DNA from: a virus
Virus record (IMG/VR): IMGVR_UViG_3300001450_000206
Coordinates: 1-27,639 of that record
Reading direction: 5' to 3' (one strand)
DNA length: 27,639 nucleotides
The translations under genes and the position numbers were made by a program. Under the pieces are notes generated by a model. That model worked only from the letters and a program-made list of their open reading frames with translations, did not search any database and was not told where the DNA came from. This document shows positions 1-7,668 of this stretch, in pieces. Positions within the stretch are counted from its first letter, which is position 1. Each line of letters opens with the position of its first letter.

Positions 1-250
1 CCTGGCCACGATGCGCCTTCTGGGAACGACCACCAGCGATGATCTCGGAACCGGTTGCCACCTGCGTGACAGTACCGGGACCACCCGTGACAACGGCGAA
101 CTCACGACGCGGCCCCTTGAGGCTCGCGCGGTCCATGTTGCCGCCTTCAAGTACCTTGTCGAGCAGCGGGTGCCACTTGACGAAGAGTTCGGAGTACGCG
201 GGCATCAACTCATCGAGAGCAGTTGCCAGCACATCAGGAGAGATAGGCAT
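1..250 (-). CDS. probable major capsid protein, N-terminal part (cut by window edge)
   Basis: The reading frame is open from an ATG at 250 down to base 1 and gives 83 residues, beginning MPISPDVLATAL. It contains a Gly/Val/Thr-rich stretch (VVTGGPGTVTQVATG) and then SQKAHRG. The start overlaps the stop of the scaffold gene (TAATG) and is preceded by GGGGGCGG. The capsid call rests mainly on position: in tailed phages the gene directly after portal and scaffold usually encodes the major head protein. A conserved GGRxQ-like stretch near the N-terminus fits phage capsid proteins in general. The HK97 fold cannot be judged because the rest lies outside the window. A head decoration or head-associated protein is the main alternative. 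Confidence 0.6.
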   Translation of the reverse strand, partial: MPISPDVLATALDELMPAYSELFVKWHPLLDKVLEGGNMDRASLKGPRREFAVVTGGPGTVTQVATGSEIIAGGRSQKAHRGQ

Positions 251-1104
251 TACCGCCCCCTCTTACGTGGGTTGAGCGCTAGACGCGCAGCTTGCGAACG
301 AAGATCCCTGAACGACGTGGCTTCCACCGCTTCCGGTAGAGCCATTTGTTCACTCGACCGCGCCTGGGACGTAGCCCCAGCCGTGAGCGAAGCCCCAGGT
401 CGCGGGGCTGAAGGGCTCTCCGCCCCTCCTGATAGGCGCAACGCGTATTCGTCAGGAACACCGTCCGCCTTTGCCTGCCGTGCTGAATTCAGCGCGGCAG
501 CGGGGAGACGGGCCGCAGTGGCTGCCGTCTCCATCTCCCAACCTTCATCGAGAAGCGCCACGAACGTGGCCGCCAAGGTTTCGTTCTCGAAGAGGTCAGT
601 GTTTTCAGACTTGAACCACTTGGCGTACTGGTCGGCTTCACGCTCAATCGTGGCTTCGACGTTGGACTGGTAGTCCTTGTACGTCTTCTCCAAGTCCCCG
701 TACTTGGTCTCCCACTCGGAAGTTGCCTTCCCCTGGGCTTCCTCAATCTCTTTGATCTTCGCAGTGTACTCGGCGACACGCGGATCCTCCTTGCCGTCAA
801 GGAGTGAGTTGTACAAATCCTTTAAAGAAGTGGCGTCGTCCACCATCGAAGCGGCCTTGTCGTCGGCCCACTTCTGGTAGTAGCCCTGCATGGGCGTTGC
901 CCAGCCGCGAATTTGCTCGGGGAGGGTATCGACCTCACCCTTCCAAGCGTCCCATCCAAACTCATCAGCAGATGGAAAAGCAGCAGGCTGCTCCGTCGTG
1001 GACGGATTTACTTCGATATCAGATGCGCTACCCTCGGGAGCAGCCACTGCTTCTGGCGCGGGTGCTGCATCCACCACAGGCGCCACTGTCTCTTCGGACT
1101 CCAT
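250..1104 (-). CDS. head scaffolding protein
   Basis: This 284-residue protein would form the temporary inner core around which capsid subunits assemble. Its N-terminal ~50 residues are acidic and Ala/Pro/Glu-rich. The middle (about 75-185) is rich in Lys and Glu with heptad-like spacing, consistent with a helical coiled coil. The tail is Ser/Ala/Arg-rich and ends in a basic patch (NPRKRGR), the usual capsid-binding end of scaffolds. There are no cysteines. A TTG lies one codon upstream, but the ATG at 1104 is better placed after GGGAGG and overlaps the stop of the preceding gene as ATGA. The stop overlaps the capsid start. Composition and position between portal and capsid genes support the call; sequence-level homology was not tested. 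Confidence 0.75.
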   Translation of the reverse strand: MESEETVAPVVDAAPAPEAVAAPEGSASDIEVNPSTTEQPAAFPSADEFGWDAWKGEVDTLPEQIRGWATPMQGYYQKWADDKAASMVDDATSLKDLYNSLLDGKEDPRVAEYTAKIKEIEEAQGKATSEWETKYGDLEKTYKDYQSNVEATIEREADQYAKWFKSENTDLFENETLAATFVALLDEGWEMETAATAARLPAAALNSARQAKADGVPDEYALRLSGGAESPSAPRPGASLTAGATSQARSSEQMALPEAVEATSFRDLRSQAARLALNPRKRGR

Positions 1105-1355
1105 CAAGCCTCCCTATCGTTAGCGTTTCGAGCAGCTTCAATGCGGAATACTGCCAGTTGCGCGCGGGGAGACTTGCCTTTCTCGAACACAGACTCGGAG
1201 TCGCCGTCGTACTCTGCGTCGTTCTCGTCGTCTTCGTCGTAGTCTGATGCCATGATGAGGTCGTACCCGTGCTCTGACAAGACCCCACGGAGCTGGTCTT
1301 CGGAGTCGGGGGGATCTTCTTTCAGGTCCCGTAGTAGTTCGTTCATCATCGGCAT
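1104..1355 (-). CDS. small acidic protein of unknown function
   Basis: This 83-residue protein begins MPMMNELLRDLKED. It has a strongly acidic middle (SDYDEDDENDAEYDGDSES), followed by a short basic segment (EKGKSPRAQLAVFRIEAARNAND). An AGAGAG element lies about 5 bases before the start, and the stop overlaps the scaffold start (ATGA), so translation is probably coupled. I do not recognise the family. Its place between the portal side and the scaffold suggests a virion-assembly accessory or head-completion role, but nothing in the sequence proves this. Confidence 0.7.
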   Translation of the reverse strand: MPMMNELLRDLKEDPPDSEDQLRGVLSEHGYDLIMASDYDEDDENDAEYDGDSESVFEKGKSPRAQLAVFRIEAARNANDREA

Positions 1356-1379
1356 GAGATACTCTCTAGGACGTGTGTA

Positions 1380-1793
1380 CTAGACGAAAACTTTATTGTC
1401 AATCTCCCCGCGCTCCTTGGCTCTCTCCACTTTACGTTTTTCCTTCTGCTGGGCCAGGTCACGGTAGCCCCGTCGCTTCGCCATTCGCTCGGCACGCTCG
1501 CGACAGTCATCGACGTGACTACGCCAGGATGCTGAGTCAGAACTCATCATGTCCCAGCCTGGGTTCTGCTTCTTGTACTCGCGTAGCTCTGACGCAGACT
1601 CGAACGAACGCCCGATTTGGTTCACCTTCAGGGGCTTTGAGGGCATTGGTCCCACGGTCATCACAGCACCAATGCGGATAGTGATGCTCGAATGGCAGTC
1701 AGGGCAGACAGCGTTGTCTACGTCCGCCAGTGGGATGTACATGTCCGTGTAGTAGCCGCAGCCGCCGTCACAGCGGAAGTCATACATAGGCAT
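1380..1793 (-). CDS. FmdB-type zinc-ribbon protein
   Basis: The protein has 137 residues. The N-terminus matches the FmdB/Zn-ribbon_8 pattern: MPMYDFRC start, then Cys8 and Cys12, and a second knuckle Cys30-x2-Cys33 (CPDC). These four cysteines should bind one zinc ion. The second half is rich in Lys, Arg and Glu (RERAERMAKRRGY, QQKEKRKVERAKERGE) and probably helical and nucleic-acid-binding. FmdB-like ribbons are common among phage structural genes, but their role there is not established. The ATG at 1793 is chosen over Met3 because family members begin MPxYxF. It overlaps the stop of the HNH gene (TGATG). Confidence 0.75.
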   Translation of the reverse strand: MPMYDFRCDGGCGYYTDMYIPLADVDNAVCPDCHSSITIRIGAVMTVGPMPSKPLKVNQIGRSFESASELREYKKQNPGWDMMSSDSASWRSHVDDCRERAERMAKRRGYRDLAQQKEKRKVERAKERGEIDNKVFV

Positions 1794-2170
1794 CAGGCGA
1801 GTCCATATCGGCGAAGAGTCATCAAAGCTGTTTCAAGGTTGAGTGGTTGAACAGGAGACGTGGCTTGGCGGTGCCGCATCGAGTTGTAGCCCGAGGCCCC
1901 CTTTTGCCTGTTCATGTAGCGCGGCATGAGTTCCAGGTTGGCAATGTCGTTGGAGCCCCCTTGGGAGAGAGGGTCCTTGTGGTCAACCTCGATGTCCGTA
2001 GGTAGCTTCATGCCCAAGGTGTCTTCGGCAGTACGTCGTGCTCTGTTCCGTGCCCCTCGCAAAGCAACTTGCTCGGGCTTCCCATGAAACTGGGCATACT
2101 CGCGCTTGTAGTTCCGAGGTTTCCCGTTCTTCAGCGCAGGGGCGGCCGTTGGTGCCTTTGGTCCTTTCAT
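1793..2170 (-). CDS. HNH endonuclease
   Basis: A 125-residue protein with a compact HNH core. The first His lies in VDHKDPLSQGGSN (Asp63, His64), followed by NLELM and an NRQKG motif (about 87-91), which supplies the Asn and basic residues of the beta-beta-alpha-metal fold. No zinc-binding CxxC pairs are present. The N-terminus is basic (KPRNYKREYAQFHGKPEQ). It lies between the zinc-ribbon and portal genes. HNH proteins beside terminase and portal genes are known to help genome cleavage during packaging in some phages, and a free-standing homing nuclease is the alternative. It overlaps the portal stop as ATGA. Confidence 0.85.
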   Translation of the reverse strand: MKGPKAPTAAPALKNGKPRNYKREYAQFHGKPEQVALRGARNRARRTAEDTLGMKLPTDIEVDHKDPLSQGGSNDIANLELMPRYMNRQKGASGYNSMRHRQATSPVQPLNLETALMTLRRYGLA

Positions 2171-3966
2171 GACTTACTCCCAGGGTAACCCGGCCCACCC
2201 ATGGGGGTAATGGGCTTTGGTAGCTCAATGCCGGGCGGAAGCCCGCCTGCCACGAGGTTATCCTTCCCCATTCGCGCACCGGTCACTTCTTCAGGTGACG
2301 CTTCGGGAAGGGCCTGGGGAGGTCCCTGCCCACCTTCAGGTGCTGCTGGAGGTGGCTGCTGCTGACCAGGGGGCGCCAGGATGTCCTGCATCCCTAGCAG
2401 GTCAACCAGCTTGTGGATGAGCTTGTTCTTATCAACCGCCGGGCTCTCTAGCAGAAGAGGCATGTACTGCTGGAGCTTCTGAAGCTGGACGAGACGGTGA
2501 TTCTCGGTAGGGCTGTAAGGAATAGCAATGTAGTCGAAGTCCAGTGAGCGCTCGTTCGGATTGCGCCGGGGACGCATCGCCAGAGTCTGCCGGGTCAATT
2601 TCAACACGTCATGACTGTCCGTCAGCCGGACAGGAAGAACTGTGTTGGGGGGTAGAAATTCTTCGTAGATTCCGACAGTTTTGTCCGCGATAGAATCTAC
2701 ACTGTCTTCGATCATCTTGATGCGGCGTCCGTTGCGGGTCCGTGTCGCCGTATCCGCCAGTGCTACCTCGGTAGCAACATCGGCCACACCGACCACACCC
2801 CGGCTATACTGGGGGATGCCTAGGATGAACTCGATACCACTGTTGCAGCGGTCCCGCATGTCCTGGAACTCGGGACTGAAGCTCGGTGTGGGCGTCTGTC
2901 CGATGATGTCGCGGAGAGGCGCGTTGGCCTTGCCCTCGACAGCAATCATGGAGCCAGGTGAGTTCGCGTCCCGGAGGGCACTCATGAGGGCTTCAGGGTT
3001 GTCTACGAGGGCTGTGTTGACCATCGTGACAGGTGTGGACGTGTGCGCGTGCCACAACTCTAGCGTGTCAATCTCGTTCAGCCTGTCCTGTGACGAGGCG
3101 ATGAGCTTGATGTCGGAGAGCCCGCCGAGGTCGGTCATGTTCTCGTTGAACGTGACCAGCGTGAACGGGTTGCGGACGTACTTGTAGGGTAGCTCACCCT
3201 CGAACAGTGGGTCCTCCACGTCCTCTAGAACATGGTAGTAGCGGTCAGCCTCGAAGTCATAGACCTCGTAGACCGTGACCCACTTGTACACCTCAAGGCT
3301 GGCCTCGTTGACCATGGCCTTGTCCCGGACATAGTCCTTGAGCCACGTTGGGTAGCCTCCGTAGTGGGCTTTCTTCGCGACCGCAGGGTCATACTGAGAA
3401 GGGCGCCCATCGGCCCGAGGCTGCGACCGGGCTCTGAACTCTTCGTGTGTGAGGACCGTCACTTCCACGAGGTAACGGATGTCTGAAAACTTCTTTGCGG
3501 ACATATCGAAGAAGACCGAGCGGGGATCTACGTCGAAAATCTGCACGGACTCACGCTTGAAGTCCCAGATGGTCTTCGTGAAGCCCCGTCCGCAGATGGC
3601 AGTGTTTGTGGCTGTCTTCCACAGGGATGCGTGCAGCTTTGTTCTCTGAAAGACATCATTGATGAGTGCCTCGCGGAACTGTGCCGCAGGCTGGAGAGCC
3701 TCCTGCCGCGCCTTGACGGTGACCTGTGGGTTCTGAGGGCAGACGTTTGCGATCATCGTGTCGATGTACGCATAGGGGTAGTTCGTCTGGAAGTTCACAT
3801 CCTCTTCTTCCATCATGTCGCCGGAGCCGGACGGGCGGTCATCGTCTGACCCCCAGTACTCCGAGACATACCACGACCGCCAGCGGTCCCAATCTCGGCG
3901 TTCTACACGAGACTTGGTGCGGTGCGTCTTCAGAATCCCCTGAATCTGCTTCATGTTCAATGCCAC
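2167..3966 (-). CDS. portal protein
   Basis: About 600 residues. The portal is the dodecameric ring at one capsid vertex through which DNA is pumped and to which the tail attaches. Typical features are an N-terminal helical part (RVERRDWDRWRSWYVSEYW), an aromatic/Asn stretch before the body (NFQTNYPYAYIDTMIANV), a DVDPRSVFFD strand-turn, a long central body with ASSQDRLNEIDTLELW (portal stem helix region), and a Pro/Gln/Gly-rich C-terminus (PPGQQQPPPAAPEGGQG). Length fits P22-like portals. The frame stays open to an ATG at 4038, but that would overlap the previous gene by 62 bases. GTG at 3966 lies about 7 bases after GAGG and is preferred; ATG at 3954 is a third option. The terminase lies one gene upstream. 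Confidence 0.85.
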   Translation of the reverse strand: MALNMKQIQGILKTHRTKSRVERRDWDRWRSWYVSEYWGSDDDRPSGSGDMMEEEDVNFQTNYPYAYIDTMIANVCPQNPQVTVKARQEALQPAAQFREALINDVFQRTKLHASLWKTATNTAICGRGFTKTIWDFKRESVQIFDVDPRSVFFDMSAKKFSDIRYLVEVTVLTHEEFRARSQPRADGRPSQYDPAVAKKAHYGGYPTWLKDYVRDKAMVNEASLEVYKWVTVYEVYDFEADRYYHVLEDVEDPLFEGELPYKYVRNPFTLVTFNENMTDLGGLSDIKLIASSQDRLNEIDTLELWHAHTSTPVTMVNTALVDNPEALMSALRDANSPGSMIAVEGKANAPLRDIIGQTPTPSFSPEFQDMRDRCNSGIEFILGIPQYSRGVVGVADVATEVALADTATRTRNGRRIKMIEDSVDSIADKTVGIYEEFLPPNTVLPVRLTDSHDVLKLTRQTLAMRPRRNPNERSLDFDYIAIPYSPTENHRLVQLQKLQQYMPLLLESPAVDKNKLIHKLVDLLGMQDILAPPGQQQPPPAAPEGGQGPPQALPEASPEEVTGARMGKDNLVAGGLPPGIELPKPITPMGGPGYPGSKS

Positions 3967-3976
3967 AGCCACACCC

Positions 3977-4537
3977 TCACTCAGCGATGATTTCGTCCAA
4001 CGCCCGCTGGAGGCTTTGTATAGTTCGCGCTCTTTCAACGGCTTCCCGCCGGAGGTCCCCCTTGCGTGGGTACCGCGCCATCAGTTCCTGCTGCCTAATC
4101 CCTTCGGCTTCAGCGCGAGCCTGTTCCCATAACCTATTCAACTCTTTGAAAGCCATAGCGGACGCTGGTGCAGAACTGGCTCTGTGAAGTGTCTTGTTAA
4201 AAAGGGGGTATGTCGGGTCAGACGTGACCTTTTCACGGTAGTCGCGCATAAGAGCTTCATGAAGCTCGTGATGCGAAGCGTCGGGAGAAAGTCCTAGCTC
4301 TACTTTCCTTTCTGCTTGCAGTTTGTCCAATACCTTGCGCTGAATACGGTCTAGCTGGAACTGCGCAGTGCTCTCTTCCTTCTCTGCCCGCTCCTCGGCA
4401 AGGGCTTTTTCCGCAGCAGCTTCTCGCATCTGCCGCATCTTCACGACAGAAGGCGCTTGCTGAATCTTCTCTTGAGCGCGTGCTCTGATTGCTGCGGGGT
4501 CATCTTCGAGAACTTCTGTTTCTTCAGACTTTGCCAT
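3977..4537 (-). CDS. coiled-coil protein of unknown function
   Basis: This 186-residue protein lies between the large terminase and the portal. It is highly charged and Ala/Glu/Lys/Arg/Gln-rich (EKALAEERAEKEESTAQFQLDR), with almost no Gly or Pro in the first two thirds, so extended helices or coiled coils are likely. A short less helical stretch (TSDPTYPLFNKTLHR) separates a second helix (ELNRLWEQARAEAEGI). No signal peptide or cysteines are present. It starts 2 bases after the terminase stop, so translation is probably coupled. Position would suit a head-tail connector or terminase accessory factor, but I do not recognise the family. Confidence 0.7.
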   Translation of the reverse strand: MAKSEETEVLEDDPAAIRARAQEKIQQAPSVVKMRQMREAAAEKALAEERAEKEESTAQFQLDRIQRKVLDKLQAERKVELGLSPDASHHELHEALMRDYREKVTSDPTYPLFNKTLHRASSAPASAMAFKELNRLWEQARAEAEGIRQQELMARYPRKGDLRREAVERARTIQSLQRALDEIIAE

Positions 4538-4539
4538 AG

Positions 4540-6237
4540 CTATCGCCTACGTCGTGGGTAACGCGCTCGCACACGCCGCTTGTTAGACTTACTACCAGAC
4601 TTGCGGTACTCCTGCAACTGGTCGTACGTCATGTCACGGAAGAGAACCACATTCTCCAGGTCATCTGGGCGCTGGTTCTCTCTGTACCGGCGTGGAGCCG
4701 CCCGAGCCACCATACACACCAACTGAAGTGCGGACACTTTGTCCCAGTGGTGGCGGTCGCGCCGCTTGCCCTTCGTGCCTGCACCAAGCAACTCGGATGA
4801 CGCCGACCGCTCGGTCGACTTGTCCTCTCGGTACGAGCCCAGCTGCCCTACGGTGTCGGCGTCATTGAAGATCATCGTGTCCATCAGTGCATCCTGAAGG
4901 TAGGACAGCATCTGGGGAACGGACTTCGAGGTCGCCGCAATACCGGGCTTGTATGCCTTCTCGTAGTAGAGGTTCGGGTAGGCCATCTCTTCGAGTAGGG
5001 CGAGTGTGGCAACACCGACACCGTTGGACTCGACTGCCAGCAAGGCGTTGTTGTACTTACGCCCCACCGCATTGAGCCGCTTGGCGAAGTCTACCGGGTC
5101 TGTCGTGTCTCCGAAGCACGCTACCTGGGTCCACTCGTCGGCGTAAATCTTGAACACCTGGAAGGCAGCATGGTCGCGCGAGGCGTAGCCCGCTGGGTCG
5201 GCGCCGATGACGTAGACAGCCCCCGGCTGGGGCTGCTCGTACTCCATGTACGGTGCCTTCCACTCGAACAGCGACGACTCTTCGTGCTTCTTGAGCACGT
5301 CGGGACGGAAGACACACCCGACAGACGCAATCCAGCAGGACACGTCGTCGAACGGGTAGTACACCTTGAACAGGTCTGGGTTCCGCCGAATCTGGTCGTC
5401 AGTCTCCATCATGAGACGACGGAAAGCAAGGTGCTGCTTCTTCAGCCCGAGGTGTCCGTAGCGTTCGAGCAGCTTGATTTCGTCGTTTGTCAGGGCACTA
5501 TTACGGGGCCATGCCCGCATGTTGAGCTTGCCATCCCAGAAGGGGAAGAAGGCGTAGATCCACCGACCGTAGCCCCGCTTGGCGTTGCGGCACTGGTCCT
5601 TCCACCACTCTGCCGAGGGCATGGACATCGGAGCCGGCGTGGACTCTAGCAGGACGTGCGCGTGGTCACGGTTGATGATGGACGGGTAGATCATCGAGAA
5701 CTGTGTACCGGCAGCACGCCAGTACGGAAGCTCCGACCCATGGAAGTTGTCAGGTGACTGCCCGATGCCAACGGCGCCGGTCTCACCAGACAGAATCCGC
5801 ATCTTCCCTCCTTTGGAGAAGGAAAGCTGTCGGACCTCACGATTGGGAACAGTGGGAGCCCTGACGACCAAGGGCCAGTTCTCATGCATGAGGTGGACGC
5901 GCCGATGCAGATACTCGGCACGGTCTTTGGTGTCTGCGATACAGACGTGGTCATAACCCGGAGTGTAAGCGGCTTTTACGTAGCCACACAACTCCCCCGT
6001 GAGAGACTTACCACCCTGCCGATAGCCCAGAAGATTGAGCCACTTGACCTGCCCGGCGTCTGTGCGAGGCGGGTTTGAGTAGTACGACACCACCGTAGCT
6101 TGAAGCTTGTTGGTGATAGCGAACGGGTCGTACTTGATCTCCTGACCAGTCTTCTGGTCGATGATCTTCCCGTACGCCGCCAAGCTGATTGACGGGTCAC
6201 GGAGAGCATCGAGGGCTTCGGTAGGGAGAGCGCTCAC
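4540..6237 (-). CDS. terminase large subunit (DNA-packaging ATPase/nuclease)
   Basis: This 565-residue motor subunit drives DNA into the prohead using ATP and cuts the concatemer. A Walker A loop is at residues 71-78 (GYRQGGKS). An acidic segment that may carry the Walker B/catalytic Glu is at 165-172 (FHGSELPYW), and a coupling motif is near 198-203 (LESTPAP). The C-terminal RNase H-like nuclease shows GADPAG with Asp347, AVESNGVG with Glu403 and DRHHWDK with Asp494/Asp499. The basic tail is RRVRARYPRRRR. The start is GTG at 6237, overlapping the stop of the 55-residue gene (GTGA). No typical small terminase is recognisable nearby; one of the small genes upstream may fill that role. Confidence 0.95.
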   Translation of the reverse strand: MSALPTEALDALRDPSISLAAYGKIIDQKTGQEIKYDPFAITNKLQATVVSYYSNPPRTDAGQVKWLNLLGYRQGGKSLTGELCGYVKAAYTPGYDHVCIADTKDRAEYLHRRVHLMHENWPLVVRAPTVPNREVRQLSFSKGGKMRILSGETGAVGIGQSPDNFHGSELPYWRAAGTQFSMIYPSIINRDHAHVLLESTPAPMSMPSAEWWKDQCRNAKRGYGRWIYAFFPFWDGKLNMRAWPRNSALTNDEIKLLERYGHLGLKKQHLAFRRLMMETDDQIRRNPDLFKVYYPFDDVSCWIASVGCVFRPDVLKKHEESSLFEWKAPYMEYEQPQPGAVYVIGADPAGYASRDHAAFQVFKIYADEWTQVACFGDTTDPVDFAKRLNAVGRKYNNALLAVESNGVGVATLALLEEMAYPNLYYEKAYKPGIAATSKSVPQMLSYLQDALMDTMIFNDADTVGQLGSYREDKSTERSASSELLGAGTKGKRRDRHHWDKVSALQLVCMVARAAPRRYRENQRPDDLENVVLFRDMTYDQLQEYRKSGSKSNKRRVRARYPRRRR

Positions 6238-6401
6238 TTCTTCGCGAGAGCGTTGCGGGATGCTTCTCGAACCAGCTTCCGAATGTCCCGCGACTGACGC
6301 GCGTGGAGCTTAGACGCCCCCGTCAGCTGCTTCGACTGCTTTTTGTGCATCTTCGACGCACCGACTAGCTCTTTGCTAATCTTGTCTAGTTTCTTTTTCA
6401 T
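6234..6401 (-). CDS. small basic protein with internal repeats
   Basis: A 55-residue protein starting at an ATG with AGAGG about 6 bases upstream, and overlapping the terminase start as GTGA. It begins MKKKLDKISKEL and ends RNALAKK. It contains two near-identical 14-residue units (SKELVGASKMHKKQ and SKQLTGASKLHARQ) and a third decayed one (SRDIRKLVREASRN). This indicates a short helical repeat with strong positive charge. The function is unknown. Direct coupling to terminase translation makes a packaging or DNA-binding role plausible, and it is one candidate for an unrecognised small terminase or packaging helper, though it is short for that. Confidence 0.7.
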   Translation of the reverse strand: MKKKLDKISKELVGASKMHKKQSKQLTGASKLHARQSRDIRKLVREASRNALAKK

Positions 6402-6409
6402 GAAGACCT

Positions 6410-6568
6410 CTAGTACCCCATACTCGACTTAGACTTCTTCTTCTTTTTCTTCTTCGCGTGCTTTTCCATAGCAACAGCTGCTGCTCTGTGCGATGGCTTC
6501 TTGCCCTTTGCCGTTTTCTTCGAGGCCTTCTCGGCTTCTTGAATCTTCTTCCCATATCCAGTCGGCAT
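6410..6568 (-). CDS. very lysine-rich small protein
   Basis: A 52-residue protein with an excellent ribosome-binding site (GGAGGAG, 3-4 bases before ATG). It begins MPTGYGKKIQEAEK and contains KTAKGKKPSHRAAA and a run of seven lysines near residues 39-45, ending SKSSMGY. It has no hydrophobic segment. Such Lys/Ala/Pro-rich composition is typical of histone-like or virion DNA-neutralising proteins. No family can be named. It is one of five consecutive Lys-rich genes between the acidic protein at 7321 and the terminase. Confidence 0.65.
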   Translation of the reverse strand: MPTGYGKKIQEAEKASKKTAKGKKPSHRAAAVAMEKHAKKKKKKKSKSSMGY

Positions 6569-6576
6569 GACTCCTC

Positions 6577-6891
6577 CTACCACTTCACTCGGTTAGCCCA
6601 GTACGCCGCAGACAACTTGCCTCTGGCGATGTTCTTCGCGTGACGTGCCTTGAAGGACGCCCGCTTCTTCCGCATCTTACTGCCTTCGCCCGACTTGGGC
6701 TTGCCAGCTGTCTTCGCACCCTGCTCGCCAAAGCGAATCAGCTTGACCGTGTTGCCTTCCTTGGCCAACACGATGTGCGACTTCTTCGGGTGGTCAGGTG
6801 TCCGCTTGGGCTTGTTCACGCCCGAGAGCCCGTGCTTCTTCTTCAGTGACGCGGTGCGTGCAGCAACGCGGGATCTTGCACCTGCGGACAT
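6577..6891 (-). CDS. basic phage protein with C-terminal SFKARHxKNI...YWANRVKW domain
   Basis: A 104-residue basic protein. Residues 46-65 (GNTVKLIRFGEQGAKTAGKP) and 72-104 (KMRKKRASFKARHAKNIARG, then LSAAYWANRVKW) resemble a conserved domain I know from many marine and environmental phage proteins, where it occurs alone or at C-termini. Its function has not been established to my knowledge. An AGAGG element lies about 6 bases upstream of ATG 6891. The conserved His/aromatic/basic pattern and net positive charge suggest nucleic-acid binding. It belongs to the Lys-rich cluster before the terminase. Confidence 0.75.
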   Translation of the reverse strand: MSAGARSRVAARTASLKKKHGLSGVNKPKRTPDHPKKSHIVLAKEGNTVKLIRFGEQGAKTAGKPKSGEGSKMRKKRASFKARHAKNIARGKLSAAYWANRVKW

Positions 6892-6893
6892 GA

Positions 6894-7133
6894 CTACCTC
6901 TTCTTCCCTTTGTGAAGCCCGTGCTTGGCGTGCTGCTTGCCTGCCTTGCGCGCTTCGCGCTTCACTGCTGTGGCGCGGGCGTACTTCTTGCTAGGCATAC
7001 TACGGATGGCTGCCTCGGGGGCATAAGCCTCACCGGTCGCATCAGGCCCCTGCGTCGATGGCTTACCGGACTTGGTCCGCCACTTCTGCTGGGTCCACTT
7101 GACGAGAGAGCGCTGGGGCTTCTTCTTTGCCAT
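6894..7133 (-). CDS. small basic protein, DUF5872-like
   Basis: A 79-residue protein with the pattern LVKWTQQKWRTKSGKPST, then EAYAPEAAIRSMPSKKYARATAVKREARK. This resembles the DUF5872 family (WxxxKWxTxSGKPS followed by an Ala-rich helix and SxxEYAxTTxxKR-like segment), found in phages and some large eukaryotic viruses. The family name is from memory and should be confirmed by profile search. The C-terminus is Lys/His/Gly-rich (GKQHAKHGLHKGKKR). Its ATG overlaps the stop of the preceding gene (TGATG). Function is unknown; DNA binding is likely from charge. Confidence 0.7.
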   Translation of the reverse strand: MAKKKPQRSLVKWTQQKWRTKSGKPSTQGPDATGEAYAPEAAIRSMPSKKYARATAVKREARKAGKQHAKHGLHKGKKR

Positions 7134-7318
7134 CAGTCTTTGTACCCCCCGCCTGCCTTCTTATAGGCACGCGCGAGCATCTGGGCCTTACGCGCAGACC
7201 ACTGGCCAGGGGCGCCCCCCTTGCCAGCGGCCTTGACGCGCTCGAAGATTCGCTTGCGTTTTCCCGGCTGGGTGTAGTTCCCAGCTTTGTTTACCTGCGA
7301 TTTCTTCTTCTCGGCCAT
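7133..7318 (-). CDS. small basic protein, DUF6321-like
   Basis: A 61-residue protein. It carries NKAGNYTQPGKRKRIFERVK, then GKGGAPGQWSARKAQMLARAY and KKAGGGYKD. This matches a small conserved phage/environmental family that I recall as DUF6321 (NYTKPGMRKRIFxxIKAGxKGGxPGQWSARKAQML). The conserved Trp-Ser-Ala-Arg-Lys-Ala-Gln core and basic charge suggest nucleic-acid or nucleoprotein contact. No function is established. No clear Shine-Dalgarno element is visible, so translation may depend on the preceding gene, whose stop is 2 bases upstream. Confidence 0.7.
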   Translation of the reverse strand: MAEKKKSQVNKAGNYTQPGKRKRIFERVKAAGKGGAPGQWSARKAQMLARAYKKAGGGYKD

Positions 7319-7320
7319 GA

Positions 7321-7668
7321 CTACATGCCCGGCATCGGAGCGCCGCCCATGCCACCACCCATGTCGCCACCCATCGGAGGAGGCGGTGCCCCACCCATGT
7401 CGGCGCCCATGTCATCAGCGGGGCCTTCGCCGCCTTCCTTCTCGGCAAGGATGCCGTCGATCTCATCCCGCACAGCCTTCAGGGCGGGAACGGGAAGCTG
7501 ACCGAGGGCTTCCTTGACCTGGGGAGGAATTCCGCCCGCCATGTCCTCTTCCGGTGCTTCGTCAGCACCACCTTCCGGCATCTCGTCCTTGGGCTCGTCC
7601 TTCTCTTCGTCCTTGCCCATTGCCTTCTTGACGGCCCTATCGCGCAGACCTGCCATTGAATCAGCCAT
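7321..7668 (-). CDS. acidic protein with Gly/Met/Pro-rich tail
   Basis: A 115-residue protein with three regions. A short basic helix (MAGLRDRAVKKAMGK) is followed by an acidic stretch (KDEEKDEPKDEMPEGGADEAPEED). A predicted helix (PPQVKEALGQLPVPALKAVRDEIDGIL) then leads into a low-complexity tail of repeated (P)MGG(D/A)MGG units (about residues 85-115). It starts inside the end of the preceding gene (8-base overlap). No family is recognised. An acidic protein beside five strongly basic ones could form a charge-paired assembly, but that is only inference. Confidence 0.65.
   Translation of the reverse strand: MADSMAGLRDRAVKKAMGKDEEKDEPKDEMPEGGADEAPEEDMAGGIPPQVKEALGQLPVPALKAVRDEIDGILAEKEGGEGPADDMGADMGGAPPPPMGGDMGGGMGGAPMPGM

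Noticed and set aside
3967-4038. N-terminal extension of the portal to ATG 4038
   Set aside because: It would overlap the upstream coiled-coil gene by 62 bases without a good ribosome-binding site; GTG 3966 fits better.
5170-5649. 159-codon plus-strand frame
   Set aside because: Antisense inside the terminase nuclease region; Leu/Val/Arg-rich shadow of codon bias.
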